A DNA stretch of 8,048 bases from NCBI GenBank assembly GCA_016784945.1, contig JADHTP010000137.1:1-8048 (forward strand), written 5' to 3'. This DNA comes from Deltaproteobacteria bacterium (GTDB lineage Bacteria; Myxococcota_A; UBA9042; DTJE01). A model generated the notes under the pieces. The model made no database searches, was not told where the DNA came from, and saw nothing but the letters and a program-made list of their open reading frames with translations. Position 1 is the first letter of the stretch. Every line of letters starts with the position of its first letter. Shown here in pieces: positions 1-6,562 of the stretch. The position numbers were made by a program, and so were the translations under genes.

Positions 1-102
1 CTCCGGCTTCGATGCTTCGGGATTCTGGAAAGTGAAGTGCTGGAACCGCCGGTTGATTCCGATGGTTTCCATTCCGGCCAGAAGATCATCGATCATGTTC
101 AT
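1..102 (-). CDS. 5' end of an unidentified leftward gene, cut by the window edge
   Basis: On the minus strand an ATG at 102-100 opens a frame that stays open to the window edge and gives 34 residues, beginning MNMIDDLLAGMETIGINRRF. An AGGTG-like Shine-Dalgarno lies six bases upstream of the ATG. A second ATG two codons in (96-94) is an alternative start. The fragment is too short to assign to a family, and no signal peptide or membrane segment is visible, so the product is probably cytoplasmic. It is divergent from the rightward cluster that starts at 551, so the shared gap could carry promoters for both. The confidence reflects the clean start and ribosome site, not any recognised function. 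Confidence 0.5.
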   Translation of the reverse strand, partial: MNMIDDLLAGMETIGINRRFQHFTFQNPEASKPE

Positions 103-293
103 TGGACACACCTATCCGGGTAATCAACCCATGAAAATGTCAGCCGAAGCCCTGATCCCTGTTTCCGTCATCAGGAAATCGGGCTCCTACCCCTCTTTAC
201 TCTGTGGAGATCGGAAGTGAACCCACCGCTTGGAGTAGAAAGCGAAAAAAAGTTTACGGAGCATGAACGGCGTCTAAGTAACGGGTATCATTA

Positions 294-321
294 AAATTAT
301 GAGAGTTTCAGTGCATTTCAA
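294..321 (-). promoter_or_regulatory. Possible leftward sigma-70-type promoter
   Basis: Read on the minus strand, TTGAAA (321-316) is followed after 16 bases by TAATTT (299-294) inside the AT-rich patch. It points toward the leftward gene that starts at 102, which would give a leader of about 180 bases. The boxes are reasonable, but such matches are common in AT-rich sequence, so this is tentative. Confidence 0.25.
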
Positions 322-339
322 TATGGCTTTTTCAGAAAG

Positions 340-394
340 TCTGGAGTCCCTTCGGAGTTAATGGAGAGGTTCTGGAGATCTGGAGGATCTGGGG
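340..394. repeat. Cluster of TCTGGAG short direct repeats
   Basis: TCTGGAG occurs at 340-346, 371-377 and 379-385, with a variant TCTGGGG at 388-394. The last three are nearly tandem, 8 to 9 bases apart. They lie upstream of the 551-1954 gene cluster and could be protein-binding repeats or simple slippage products. The sequence alone does not decide between these. Confidence 0.4.
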
Positions 395-550
395 GATAGG
401 ATCGTTGATGGACGTGATCCGGCTGAACCGGAGTTGTCCTTCACGGAAATCCTGGCCAACTCATTCCGAACCAGCCCACACTGCGGCCTGCCCCTACCGC
501 AACCCACTTCCCTGCGGTATCCTCAACTCCACCAGCACATGGGGGAATCC

Positions 551-1282
551 ATGGAACCCGAGGAAACACAGGACTCGGACGCAACCGAAGAAACCGCCGA
601 GGAATTGAAGAGCCTGTCCTTCAACGTTCAGAACCTGCGGGACACCCGCCCCGGGTTCCTGATGGTCAGGTTCGTGGATGGATACGCCCCCGGCTGGAAG
701 ATGGCCGTCTCAGAGGCATTCCAAGAAACGCTGGACATCAAACCAACGACCCGACAAGTCATTATCGGAAAGGATGAAAAAGGAAAGGCTATCACCCGTG
801 CAGAGGCATTGTTGACGCAGGGGAATGAGTTCAGCTTCAAACAGGGGGACATGATCTGGGATTCCAAGTCCATCTATCCGACGTGGGAGGAGCAACTGAA
901 ACACACAACCCTCGGGGTTCAGGTGGTCGAGGCCACGCAACCCATGTATGAGGTCATGGAGGTGGCTTCCACATTCTATAGCCCCGTAGTTGTCAAACAC
1001 CAGAAACGAGTAAAAGGCCAGTTAACGAACCCGCAGAAGGCAAAGGTACTGGAAAGCCTGACTATTGAACGGAGCCGGTGGCTCCCCGGCACAGTCCGAT
1101 TCAAGGTTCTCCGTCCGAATGCTGACAAGACCAAGGTTGAATATGGGGAGGTCTACACGACGACGCAGGATGATTTCGTCCTGTTCCTCCAGACTGGCGT
1201 GGTCTGGCCTATTACAAGAGAGCCGCCCATCGACCTCTTCAAGGTAAAGGCACCGGCACCCAGTGGTGAACTTGGGTTGTAG
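551..1282 (+). CDS. Unidentified 243-aa protein, first gene of the SWIM/IHF cluster
   Basis: I do not recognise this protein. The chosen ATG at 551 is preceded by GGGGGA about four bases upstream. An ATG at 539 and an in-frame TTG at 434 are alternatives, but they lack a ribosome site. The N-terminus is very acidic (MEPEETQDSDATEETAEE). The rest is a mixed alpha/beta-looking soluble sequence with repeated beta-like segments such as PGFLMVRFVDGY, RQVIIGKDEKG and TVRFKVLRP. It ends in a Pro-rich tail. There are no cysteines, no signal peptide and no membrane helix, so it is probably cytoplasmic. The stop is nine bases before the SWIM-protein start, and the gap holds a strong AGGAGG, which implies co-transcription and possibly joint function with a nucleic-acid-binding partner. 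A phage or integrative-element origin is possible but unproven. Confidence 0.7.
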   Translation: MEPEETQDSDATEETAEELKSLSFNVQNLRDTRPGFLMVRFVDGYAPGWKMAVSEAFQETLDIKPTTRQVIIGKDEKGKAITRAEALLTQGNEFSFKQGDMIWDSKSIYPTWEEQLKHTTLGVQVVEATQPMYEVMEVASTFYSPVVVKHQKRVKGQLTNPQKAKVLESLTIERSRWLPGTVRFKVLRPNADKTKVEYGEVYTTTQDDFVLFLQTGVVWPITREPPIDLFKVKAPAPSGELGL

Positions 1283-1291
1283 GAGGAGCCG

Positions 1292-1654
1292 ATGATTACG
1301 TTTCTGGTCATGTCCAGCACGGGCGACCCCTACACTATCTATTGTGATGCCAGCGGAGGTCGTGTTGCCATTTCCTGTACCTGCCAGGCCGGAGAACTGG
1401 GCCAGATGTGCAAACACAAGGCAACGGTTATTACCGGTGATGATTCCCTACTCTACGACGAGGGGCAGCGGGCGGCATTCAACGAGGCACATGCAGCATG
1501 TCAGGCAACGTCCATCCCTACCTTGTATGAGGAACTATCCAAAGAATTGAAGGTCATTGACAAGGAGGAGCGGGTGGTCAGAACGGAGTTCAAGAAACGC
1601 CGCAACTCCACCCGTGGACGATTCGCCAGGATGCTGTCAGAGGGCGTTTCATAA
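1292..1654 (+). CDS. Small SWIM-type zinc-finger protein (120 aa)
   Basis: The protein carries C29-T-C31-x8-C40-K-H42, an exact match to the SWIM zinc-binding signature CxCx(n)CxH. In known proteins this domain mediates DNA or protein binding, as in bacterial SWI2/SNF2 partners, MuDR transposases and recombination-associated factors. The finger sits in the first third, after a short beta-like N-terminus. The C-terminal half is helical and strongly charged (ELSKELKVIDKEERVVRTEFKKRR), with a basic patch suited to nucleic-acid contact. No catalytic domain is attached, so it is probably an adaptor or regulator. AGGAGG lies five bases before the ATG. It follows the 243-aa gene by nine bases and precedes the IHF-like gene by 18. 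The motif is seen directly; the role is inferred. Confidence 0.8.
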   Translation: MITFLVMSSTGDPYTIYCDASGGRVAISCTCQAGELGQMCKHKATVITGDDSLLYDEGQRAAFNEAHAACQATSIPTLYEELSKELKVIDKEERVVRTEFKKRRNSTRGRFARMLSEGVS

Positions 1655-1672
1655 GGAATATGGAGTATCCCG

Positions 1673-1951
1673 ATGACCAAGACTGACATCGTCGACGGCG
1701 TTTACGAACGACTGGGCGGCTTCTCCAAGAAGGAAGCGGCAGGCATTGTGGAGAATGTCCTGGACATCATGAAGGACGCCCTCGTGGATGGAGAGAAAGT
1801 GAAGATCTCCAGCTTCGGCACCTTCACTGTGAAGTCAAAACGGAAACGCCGTGGCCGGAATCCCAAGACCGGCAAGGCTCTTGAGATCACCGCCCGCAAG
1901 GTCTGCAAGTTCAAGACGAGCCATGTGTTGAGGGAGTTGATTAATTCGTGA
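1673..1951 (+). CDS. HU/IHF-family DNA-bending protein, IHF alpha-like (92 aa)
   Basis: This is a full-length member of the bacterial histone-like HU/IHF family (usual length 90-100 aa). It has the helical dimerisation half (TKTDIVDGVYERLGGFSKKEAAGIVENVL), the KVKISSFGTFTV beta segment, and the arm motif GRNPKTG at residues 61-67. The Pro in that motif (P64) is the residue that intercalates and kinks DNA in IHF and HU. The GFSKKEA and KISSFGTF segments resemble IHF alpha more than HU, so it could pair with an IHF beta encoded elsewhere or act as a homodimer. A GGAG ribosome site lies seven bases before the ATG. It is the last gene of a cluster with a SWIM protein, which supports a DNA-architecture role. 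The family call is very secure; the subtype (ihfA) is less so. Confidence 0.95.
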   Translation: MTKTDIVDGVYERLGGFSKKEAAGIVENVLDIMKDALVDGEKVKISSFGTFTVKSKRKRRGRNPKTGKALEITARKVCKFKTSHVLRELINS

Positions 1952-2048
1952 TGCACGGGCGGGGCCGGGTGGGACCGAACAAATCGGGCCTGTTCATCTG
2001 ACGCCTTCCTACGGCAGGTCGAAATCAGAGGTAGGGAGTAACCATCAC

Positions 2049-2083
2049 TTAGCAGATGGCCCTAGAAGAGCCATTGTTGCTAA
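2049..2083. promoter_or_regulatory. CIRCE-like inverted repeat upstream of groES
   Basis: TTAGCAGATGGC (2049-2060) and GCCATTGTTGCTAA (2070-2083) form an inverted repeat separated by nine bases, with a two-base bulge in the right arm. The outer arms TTAGCA and TGCTAA equal the ends of the HrcA operator CIRCE (TTAGCACTC-N9-GAGTGCTAA), and the nine-base loop is also the same. The inner arm sequence differs, however, and the outer arms are 23 bases apart instead of 15. It lies 12 bases upstream of the -35 element. It is most likely an operator for a chaperonin repressor, diverged from or unrelated to HrcA. Confidence 0.5.
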
Positions 2084-2095
2084 CATCGGGCACCC

Positions 2096-2123
2096 CTTGA
2101 CTCGTGGAAAACCGGCCACATAT
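2096..2123 (+). promoter_or_regulatory. Heat-shock (sigma-32-like) promoter of groESL
   Basis: CTTGACT (2096-2102) matches five of seven positions of the sigma-32 -35 consensus CTTGAAA. Thirteen bases later CCACATAT (2116-2123) matches seven of eight positions of the -10 consensus CCCCATNT. Spacing and location are right for the groES-groEL operon, giving a start near 2130 and a leader of about 100 bases. An overlapping housekeeping reading, TTGACT-N16-CATATT, is also possible and would provide basal expression. Confidence 0.6.
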
Positions 2124-2174
2124 TGCATAAGCAAAGTAAGAAATCCGGCACGGTTTCGGTGGTCTGTTGTGTTC

Positions 2175-2200
2175 CTCAGGCGCTTCTTCTGATGCCTGAG
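2175..2200 (+). promoter_or_regulatory. Stem-loop in the groES 5' leader
   Basis: CTCAGGC (2175-2181) pairs perfectly with GCCTGAG (2194-2200), leaving a 12-base loop. It lies inside the predicted transcript and ends about 20 bases before the Shine-Dalgarno. It has no U-tract, so it is not a terminator. It could stabilise the mRNA or modulate translation, but no known leader family is recognised. Confidence 0.3.
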
Positions 2201-2232
2201 CCTGGGGGACGTGTATTCGAAAGGAGGGTGTC

Positions 2233-2520
2233 ATGAGAATCCAGCCTTTGCATGATCGTGTTCTTTTGAAGCGACTCGAAATGGAGGGAAAGACGGCAGG
2301 GGGAATCATCATCCCTGATACCGCCAAGGAGAAACCGCAGGAATGCAAGGTCGTTTCCGTGGGACCCGGGAAGACGCTGGAGAACGGCAAGATCCAGAAA
2401 CCAGCACTGAAGAAAGGGGACCGCGTACTGATCGGCAAGTACTCGGGAAGCGAAATCAAGGTGGAGGGCGATGAACACATCATCGTCCGCGAGGATGAGG
2501 TTCTGGCGATCCTCGGCTGA
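2233..2520 (+). CDS. groES: Co-chaperonin GroES (Hsp10, 95 aa)
   Basis: GroES forms the heptameric lid that caps GroEL and encloses unfolded protein in the cytoplasm. The sequence starts MRIQPLHDRVLLKR, the family signature. It has the mobile loop around residues 17-32 with the GGIIIP motif that binds the GroEL apical domain, then KGDRVLIGKYSG (the beta-barrel core) and the C-terminal EDEVLAIL. Its length of 95 aa is normal. The start is fixed by a near-perfect AAGGAGG five bases upstream and by family alignment. groEL follows after 29 bases in the same direction, the classic groESL order. Expression is likely driven by the heat-shock-like promoter at 2096-2123 with the dyad at 2049-2083 as a possible operator. 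Nothing is missing or odd. Confidence 0.98.
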   Translation: MRIQPLHDRVLLKRLEMEGKTAGGIIIPDTAKEKPQECKVVSVGPGKTLENGKIQKPALKKGDRVLIGKYSGSEIKVEGDEHIIVREDEVLAILG

Positions 2521-2549
2521 GGGCCGGAACCGCTACTGGAGTAAGGAAA

Positions 2550-4190
<1,641 letters not shown>

Positions 4191-4274
4191 GCGGCAGGTC
4201 TGCGACTCCCCCTGGTTATCGACCCAGCCTGCTCCCGGCAATTCCCCTCCAGACCGAAGGTGCAGGATGTTATC

Positions 4275-4291
4275 CCGGCCCTGAGGGCTGG
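4275..4291 (+). other. GC-rich hairpin between groEL and the small Cys-containing gene
   Basis: CCGGCCC (4275-4281) can pair with GGGCTGG (4285-4291), with one G-U pair, around a TGA loop. It lies 85 bases after groEL and 12 bases before the GGAG of the next gene. There is no T-run after it, so it is not a standard intrinsic terminator. It may still attenuate read-through or protect the groESL mRNA 3' end. Confidence 0.3.
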
Positions 4292-4311
4292 CAACCTCGT
4301 ATGGAGTAGCA

Positions 4312-4539
4312 GTGGCAGCACCGAAACAAAGGCTCATCCTGTGCCGGCAGTGCAGGACACGAATGCCTTTTGAAACAATGACCAGAGTCCACGGCGGTTG
4401 GGCTGTCAAGCATCAGTGTGCCGATCTGAAGGCTTGCAGGGAACGTCGTGAAAAGAAGGACGAGTATTTAGCGATACTCGCCAAGGAGGAATTGGATGTT
4501 TGCGCTCCCGTCAGATTCCGGTCGGCGATGAAGCTATAA
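4312..4539 (+). CDS. Small Cys-containing protein, possible zinc-binding (75 aa)
   Basis: This short protein is not recognised by family. It has C11-x2-C14 near the start and C36-x5-C42 in the middle, giving a CxxC...CxxxxxC arrangement that could hold one zinc ion. A basic RERREKKDEY helix and a further Cys (C64) follow. It starts with GTG, supported by GGAG five bases upstream; the next in-frame ATG (4363) would remove the first CxxC pair. There is no signal peptide, so a small cytoplasmic zinc-ribbon or nucleic-acid-binding protein is the best guess. It lies 121 bases downstream of groEL in the same direction, with a hairpin between them. It might be a read-through partner or an independent accessory gene. 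Confidence 0.6.
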   Translation: MAAPKQRLILCRQCRTRMPFETMTRVHGGWAVKHQCADLKACRERREKKDEYLAILAKEELDVCAPVRFRSAMKL

Positions 4540-4580
4540 TCATCTGGGACTAATGCGGTTTCCCCCATCCTCCACATTTC

Positions 4581-4601
4581 GGCTGACGGCACACGTCAGC
4601 C
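4581..4601. terminator. Perfect 8-bp stem-loop, terminator-like
   Basis: GGCTGACG (4581-4588) and CGTCAGCC (4594-4601) form a perfect eight-base-pair stem with a five-base loop, 42 bases after the stop of the 75-aa gene and in front of the acyltransferase promoter region. The position fits a transcription terminator separating two units. No T-run follows on either strand, so termination would be atypical or Rho-assisted. Confidence 0.4.
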
Positions 4602-4632
4602 CACCGACCACGGTAGAGAATTGGGAAAAGTG

Positions 4633-4660
4633 TTTAACAGCCGGGGGGGGAGACTACATT
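4633..4660 (+). promoter_or_regulatory. Possible promoter with a G8 tract in the spacer
   Basis: TTTAAC (4633-4638) and TACATT (4655-4660) resemble -35 and -10 boxes, with a 16-base spacer that contains eight consecutive G residues (4643-4650). It lies about 65 bases upstream of the acyltransferase gene. The boxes are moderate matches, so the promoter is uncertain, but the homopolymer is real in this sequence. Confidence 0.35.
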
Positions 4661-4726
4661 GCCCAATCGACAGATGCTGTGCTTTCGAGGTAGATAGAGT
4701 TTCTGGGAGGGACAACCGAAGAGGCC

Positions 4727-5584
4727 ATGAATAAAGCACACTCGTCCGGACGCCACGGCATCGCCCGACTCCTGCTGCCCGACTATGTGGATGAACCCCA
4801 ATTGGACCTGCGGGTCGTGCGGTGGATTCACCCGGTCGTCGAACGCCTTCTATCGGCCTACTTCCGACTTGAAGTGGAGGGCTTCGACAACGTGCCGAGC
4901 GGCAGCGCAATACTTGTGTGCAACCACAACAGCGGCATCAGTTTCACCGAGCCTTTCGCCATCTCGGCGCGCTGGTACCGCGAGCGCGGCACCGACGACC
5001 GTATCTACTGCATGGTGCATGATGCCATGATGATGCTGCCCGGCCTGCGACGACTCCTCGTCGGCTTCGGCTGCGTGCGCGCGTCCCGTGACACCTGCGA
5101 GCGGGTGCTGCAGCGCGGTGAGAAGGTACTGGCCTTCCCAGGTGGTAACATCGAGGCGTTCAGGAAATGGTCGCGGCGCAACAAGATCGACTTCGCCGGC
5201 CATAAGGGCTTCGTGCGCCTTGCCCTCAAATACGGCGTGCCCATCATCCCAGTGGTGGCCGTGGGCGGCCATGAGACTTTCGTGGTACTGCACGAGGGTC
5301 GGGCCCTTGCGCGTGCTCTCCGCCTGCCACAGATCCTGCGTAGCGACATGTGCCCCGTATTCCTGGGGCTCCCGTGGGGCATCGGATTTGGCCCCGTGTT
5401 TCACTTTCCGCTCCCGGCCAAGCAGCGGGTGCGTGTGCTCGATCCTATCCCCGTCGACGCTCACAAACCCGAGGACGCCGACAATCCGGCCGTGGTCGAT
5501 GCCCTGTACAATAGGGTGGTGAGCTCTATGCAGACAACCATGGACGAGATGGCTGCCGAGCGACGCTGGCCGGTCCTGGGCTGA
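4727..5584 (+). CDS. Lysophospholipid acyltransferase-family protein (PlsC/MGAT-like, 285 aa)
   Basis: This is a member of the membrane-associated glycerolipid acyltransferase superfamily, which transfers acyl groups to lysophospholipid, glycerol-lipid or related acceptors. Block I is AILVCNHNSGISFTEP (61-76), with the catalytic-type His67. The usual HX4D Asp is replaced by Ser72, and a nearby acidic residue is Glu75, as in the divergent MGAT/DGAT-like branch. Block III is FPGGNIEAF (137-145), the substrate-phosphate or acceptor site, followed by HKGFVRLALKYGVPIIPVVAVGG (159-181), typical of the branch. There is no clear transmembrane helix, so it is probably a peripheral membrane protein. 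The ATG at 4727 has GAAGAGG only two bases upstream, which is close, so the exact start is slightly uncertain. It stands alone between a terminator-like hairpin and the lipoprotein gene. The natural substrate is unknown. Confidence 0.85.
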   Translation: MNKAHSSGRHGIARLLLPDYVDEPQLDLRVVRWIHPVVERLLSAYFRLEVEGFDNVPSGSAILVCNHNSGISFTEPFAISARWYRERGTDDRIYCMVHDAMMMLPGLRRLLVGFGCVRASRDTCERVLQRGEKVLAFPGGNIEAFRKWSRRNKIDFAGHKGFVRLALKYGVPIIPVVAVGGHETFVVLHEGRALARALRLPQILRSDMCPVFLGLPWGIGFGPVFHFPLPAKQRVRVLDPIPVDAHKPEDADNPAVVDALYNRVVSSMQTTMDEMAAERRWPVLG

Positions 5585-5606
5585 ATTGGAACAAGTCATC
5601 ATTGTG

Positions 5607-5636
5607 TTCACTGAAGGCAGCGGAATGCTCTATAAT
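5607..5636 (+). promoter_or_regulatory. Sigma-70-type promoter of the lipoprotein gene
   Basis: A perfect TATAAT (5631-5636) is preceded after 18 bases by TTCACT (5607-5612). Transcription would start near 5643, only about eight bases before the ATG at 5651, giving a nearly leaderless message. This also places the lipoprotein gene in its own transcription unit, separate from the acyltransferase. Confidence 0.5.
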
Positions 5637-5650
5637 CTTAAGAGATTTAC

Positions 5651-6442
5651 ATGGAGCCGGCTGTGATTGAAAATCCGGGATTGTCCCGCTCCATATTCAT
5701 ATGGATGAGCGGCGTGTTTCTGCTGTTGACCGTAGCGTGTACCGGAAACGGTGCCGGGATACCGGATCTAGCGTTCGATACGCCACCAGGTGACCCAGCC
5801 CCTGGAATCCCGGACGTTGTCGAAAACGGTCTTGATGAAGCGAGTCGGGATGACGCTCTCGACGGACCTGCTGAGGCTACGCATGAACTTACCTTGGCGG
5901 AAGACGGTGCAAATCCGGATCTTATCGCCGATACGGCCCTTGACCACCCGAGTGACCTTGAATCCGGCGACACCAATCCGGATACGGGAAATCCTGACCC
6001 TGGTTTGGAGGAGACCGCGATTCCTGCCCCTCCCGACCCGTGGGAGTGGGGCCCGTATCAGGTTGGAACGACGTCCTTCAATTTCTTCGACTGGGCCCGC
6101 CTGCGACTCGTGGCCACGACCGTGTGGTATCCGGCCAATCCGCTGGGCCAGCCGAAGGCCACCTACCTGGTTGTGATCCAGGGGAATGCGTACTCGCAGG
6201 CCTCACCGGACCTCGGCGACGCACCCTATCCACTGGTCTTGTTCTCGCACGGGTTCCGGGGCACTGCGGTTCAATCCATCACCTTCACCGAGCATCTCGC
6301 CAGCCACGGATTCATAGTTGCGGCCATGGACCACGCTGGGAACACGCTGACCGACTTTTTCTCCGACGACGAGAAGGTGGCGCAGGTCGCACTCGAACGG
6401 CGTCGCGCCCCCCCTCGCCCCCGCAAAATCCGTCCGAGATAG
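5651..6442 (+). pseudogene. Lipoprotein with truncated PAF-acetylhydrolase/dienelactone-hydrolase-like domain
   Basis: The N-terminus has Arg13, a hydrophobic stretch and LLTVAC with Cys30 as the probable lipidation site, although Thr at -3 makes the lipobox imperfect. Residues 31-130 form a low-complexity Asp/Pro/Gly/Glu linker, as in many surface lipoproteins of delta-proteobacterial type. From about 134 the sequence follows the predicted-esterase family: GPYQVGTTSF, TTVWYPA (156-162), APYPLVLFSHGFRG (191-204, oxyanion region), EHLASHGFIVAAMDHAGNT (214-232). It then degenerates into RRRAPPRPRKIRPR and stops at 263. The usual family length is well over 350 aa, so the GxSxG nucleophile elbow and the catalytic Asp and His are absent. 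None of the three forward frames downstream resumes the homology. I read it as a 3'-truncated gene, probably without esterase activity. An alternative start is the ATG at 5705. Confidence 0.7.
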
Positions 6443-6562
6443 TGCCCTTTCATGCAAAGGGTTTTGCCGATGGTGTTGCATTGACTGGGGGCGCGGTCAG
6501 GCCGACCACGGACAGAAGCGCCAGTGTCGCAATTCGGCCCCTTGGGGCAGCGGCTCAAAGGC
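6443..6562. other. Junction segment between the broken hydrolase and the HGG gene
   Basis: This 120-base segment separates the 3' ends of two convergent genes. I see no gene, no family-like translation in any frame and no strong hairpin. It probably contains or adjoins the breakpoint that removed the hydrolase 3' end. No inverted repeat or target duplication is obvious by eye. Confidence 0.4.

Larger units (their letters stand above)
103..550. other. Divergent intergenic region with an AT-rich patch
   Basis: No convincing gene lies in these roughly 450 bases. The stretch around 240-335 is markedly richer in A and T than the rest of the window, with an A7 run near 246 and a TTAAAATTAT block at 291-300, as is common in promoter or protein-binding regions. 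From about 340 to 395 there are four short TCTGGAG/TCTGGGG repeats. A rightward frame is open from a TTG at 434 into the first gene of the cluster, but it lacks a ribosome site and its Pro/His/Ser-rich translation looks non-coding. I therefore treat this as the control region between the divergent transcription units. Confidence 0.5.

Noticed and set aside
434..550. In-frame TTG-initiated extension of the first cluster gene
   Set aside because: The extra residues are Pro/His/Ser-rich, there is no Shine-Dalgarno before the TTG, and an ATG at 551 with a G-rich ribosome site is a better start.
1977..1998. GAACA...TGTTC hairpin after the IHF-like gene as a terminator
   Set aside because: The stem is five bases long with no T-run, so it is too weak to call.
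5589..5609. GAACA...TGTTC inverted repeat as a LexA-type site or terminator
   Set aside because: The stem is only five bases, the spacing does not fit a GAAC-N4-GTTC box, and no T-run follows.
4850..5611. Open frame of 253 codons on the minus strand opposite the acyltransferase
   Set aside because: It overlaps a clear acyltransferase gene almost completely, and its His-rich translation looks like a GC-driven shadow frame.
6408..6414. C7 run as a simple frameshift in an otherwise intact hydrolase
   Set aside because: Translating the other two forward frames downstream does not recover the nucleophile motif or other family sequence, so a single base error does not explain the truncation.
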